Assembly (NCBI GenBank): GCA_002382495.1
Contig: DFXW01000034.1
Location: forward strand, 100,916 to 115,337
Direction of reading: 5' to 3'
DNA: 14,422 bases
Source: Flavobacterium sp. UBA4098
GTDB lineage: Bacteria; Bacteroidota; Bacteroidia; Flavobacteriales; Flavobacteriaceae
Of this stretch, positions 13,889 through 14,422 are shown piece after piece (the stretch's first letter is position 1; every line of letters begins with the position of its first letter). The position numbers were made by a program, and so were the translations under genes. The notes under the pieces are model-generated. The model worked only from the letters and a program-made list of their open reading frames with translations. It was not told the DNA's origin and ran no database searches.

Positions 13889-13919
13889 AAAAGGCGTTCA
13901 ATAATTTTGAACGCCTTTT
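13889..13919 (-). terminator. Terminator after the M56/BlaR1-like gene
   Basis: Perfect 13-pair stem (13889-13901 with 13907-13919; core GGCGTTCAA/TTGAACGCC) with a five-base loop, and flanking A/T tracts that give a T-run on the minus strand. It begins 19 bases after the stop at 13939. It separates that gene from the next one downstream. Confidence 0.87.
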
Positions 13920-13938
13920 AAATGTTGAAGTTAAGGGA

Positions 13939-14422
13939 TTACTTTCTTAGTCTTGAATTCATTTTGGATTGGTATTCTTCCATTTTTTCCTCGTATTTTT
14001 TCATTTTCTCGTTAAAGATTTCCATTTTCTCGTCAAATGCTTTCATTTGAGGTTCCATTTGTTTGTTTAATTTTTCCATCTGCTCGTCAAATGCTTTAAT
14101 TTGAGGTTCCATAGCCTCCATTTTTTTATTAAAATCTTCCATTTTTCTTTCGAATTCCTTCCATTCTTTTAGGTCTCCATTTCTAGGATTTCCTTTAGGA
14201 GCTCTAGGAGCTTTTGGAAAAACTAACGGTTTTGGAGATTTAAAAGAAAAAACCGGAGGAGTTGGTGGTGTAGGAGGAGTAGGCGGAGTTAAGTATTCAA
14301 TATCCGTCAATTCATTATTTGTCTTTGTTACTATTCTAATTTCTCCATTTGGTTTTCCTTTTTTTACATCAAACGATTTGATTGTGTTAGGATTAACTTT
14401 ATACATTTCGTCTTTAGAAATT
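13939..14422 (-). CDS. C-terminal part of a protein resembling the tail of flavobacterial M56/BlaR1-type sensors
   Basis: 160 complete residues to the right edge of the window. The ATG at 14406 is probably internal: the frame stays open upstream to base 14422, adding ISKDE before MYKVNPNTIKSFDV. That segment fits the pattern ISKxExxKxNPxxIKSxxVxKG, followed by NGEIRIVTK, seen in TonB-plug-like tails of M56/BlaR1 peptidase proteins of this phylum (recalled, not searched). Then come a proline tract (TPP repeated, about 40-51 counted from the Met at 14406), a Pro/Lys stretch (PKPLVFPKAPRAPKG) and a long charged coiled coil rich in Met, Lys and Glu to the end (SRLRK). The metalloprotease domain and membrane helices, if present, are outside the window. 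Such proteins usually follow a BlaI/MecI-like repressor gene. Confidence 0.6.
   Translation of the reverse strand, partial: ISKDEMYKVNPNTIKSFDVKKGKPNGEIRIVTKTNNELTDIEYLTPPTPPTPPTPPVFSFKSPKPLVFPKAPRAPKGNPRNGDLKEWKEFERKMEDFNKKMEAMEPQIKAFDEQMEKLNKQMEPQMKAFDEKMEIFNEKMKKYEEKMEEYQSKMNSRLRK
14021..14112 (-). repeat. Two tandem copies of a 54-base unit in the coiled-coil region
   Basis: Bases 14021-14058 and 14075-14112 are nearly identical (38 bases with four mismatches), offset by 54 bases, equal to 18 residues. They encode MEPQIKAFDEQMEKLNKQ and MEPQMKAFDEKMEIFNEK. It looks like an in-frame duplication that lengthened the coiled coil of the M56/BlaR1-like protein. Confidence 0.75.

Overview
The window looks like chromosome from a low-GC member of the Bacteroidota, most likely a Flavobacterium or close relative. 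Evidence: A/T-rich DNA with few Shine-Dalgarno sequences; promoters of the Bacteroidota type (TTTG about 18-19 bases before TAnnTTTG), seen clearly before the tRNA, glyA and a secreted-protein gene; and an arginine pathway of the carbamoylated-acylornithine type (ArgF') rather than ordinary ornithine carbamoyltransferase. No mobile element, rRNA or CRISPR array is visible.

Left part (1-8645, all on the minus strand, read right to left): one compact arginine/proline operon. Its order is a GNAT acyltransferase (probable glutamate N-acyltransferase), argG, argC, argD, proA, proB, argF', argB and argE. argE runs off the left edge before its last codons. Genes overlap by 4-17 bases or are separated by 4-21 bases; the only real gap, 56 bases between proB and argF', holds a small hairpin. 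Together they would take glutamate through N-acylglutamate, acylglutamyl phosphate, the semialdehyde, acylornithine and acylcitrulline to citrulline and argininosuccinate, and glutamate through gamma-glutamyl phosphate to the proline precursor. Missing here are argH, proC and carbamoyl phosphate synthase. A Ser at the acyl-group specificity position of ArgF' argues that the intermediates are succinylated, as in Bacteroides fragilis, rather than acetylated.

Divergent control region (8646-9222): on the minus strand a consensus -7 element lies directly before a 28-codon ORF (8945-8859), followed by about 215 bases before the GNAT start. This makes a candidate leader peptide and long leader for the arg operon. 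On the plus strand a consensus -7 element at 9190 fixes the glyA start at 9223.

Middle (9223-12252): glyA (serine hydroxymethyltransferase), a terminator-like inverted repeat, miaE (tRNA hydroxylase), a convergent pentapeptide-repeat gene and a small membrane protein.

Right part (12253-14422): a long inverted repeat that ends the tRNA-Arg(ACG) transcript, the tRNA with a textbook promoter, a 47-codon gene, a secreted 300-residue protein, and the C-terminal end of a protein resembling the tail of flavobacterial M56/BlaR1-type sensors. Most of this part is on the minus strand with a terminator after each unit.
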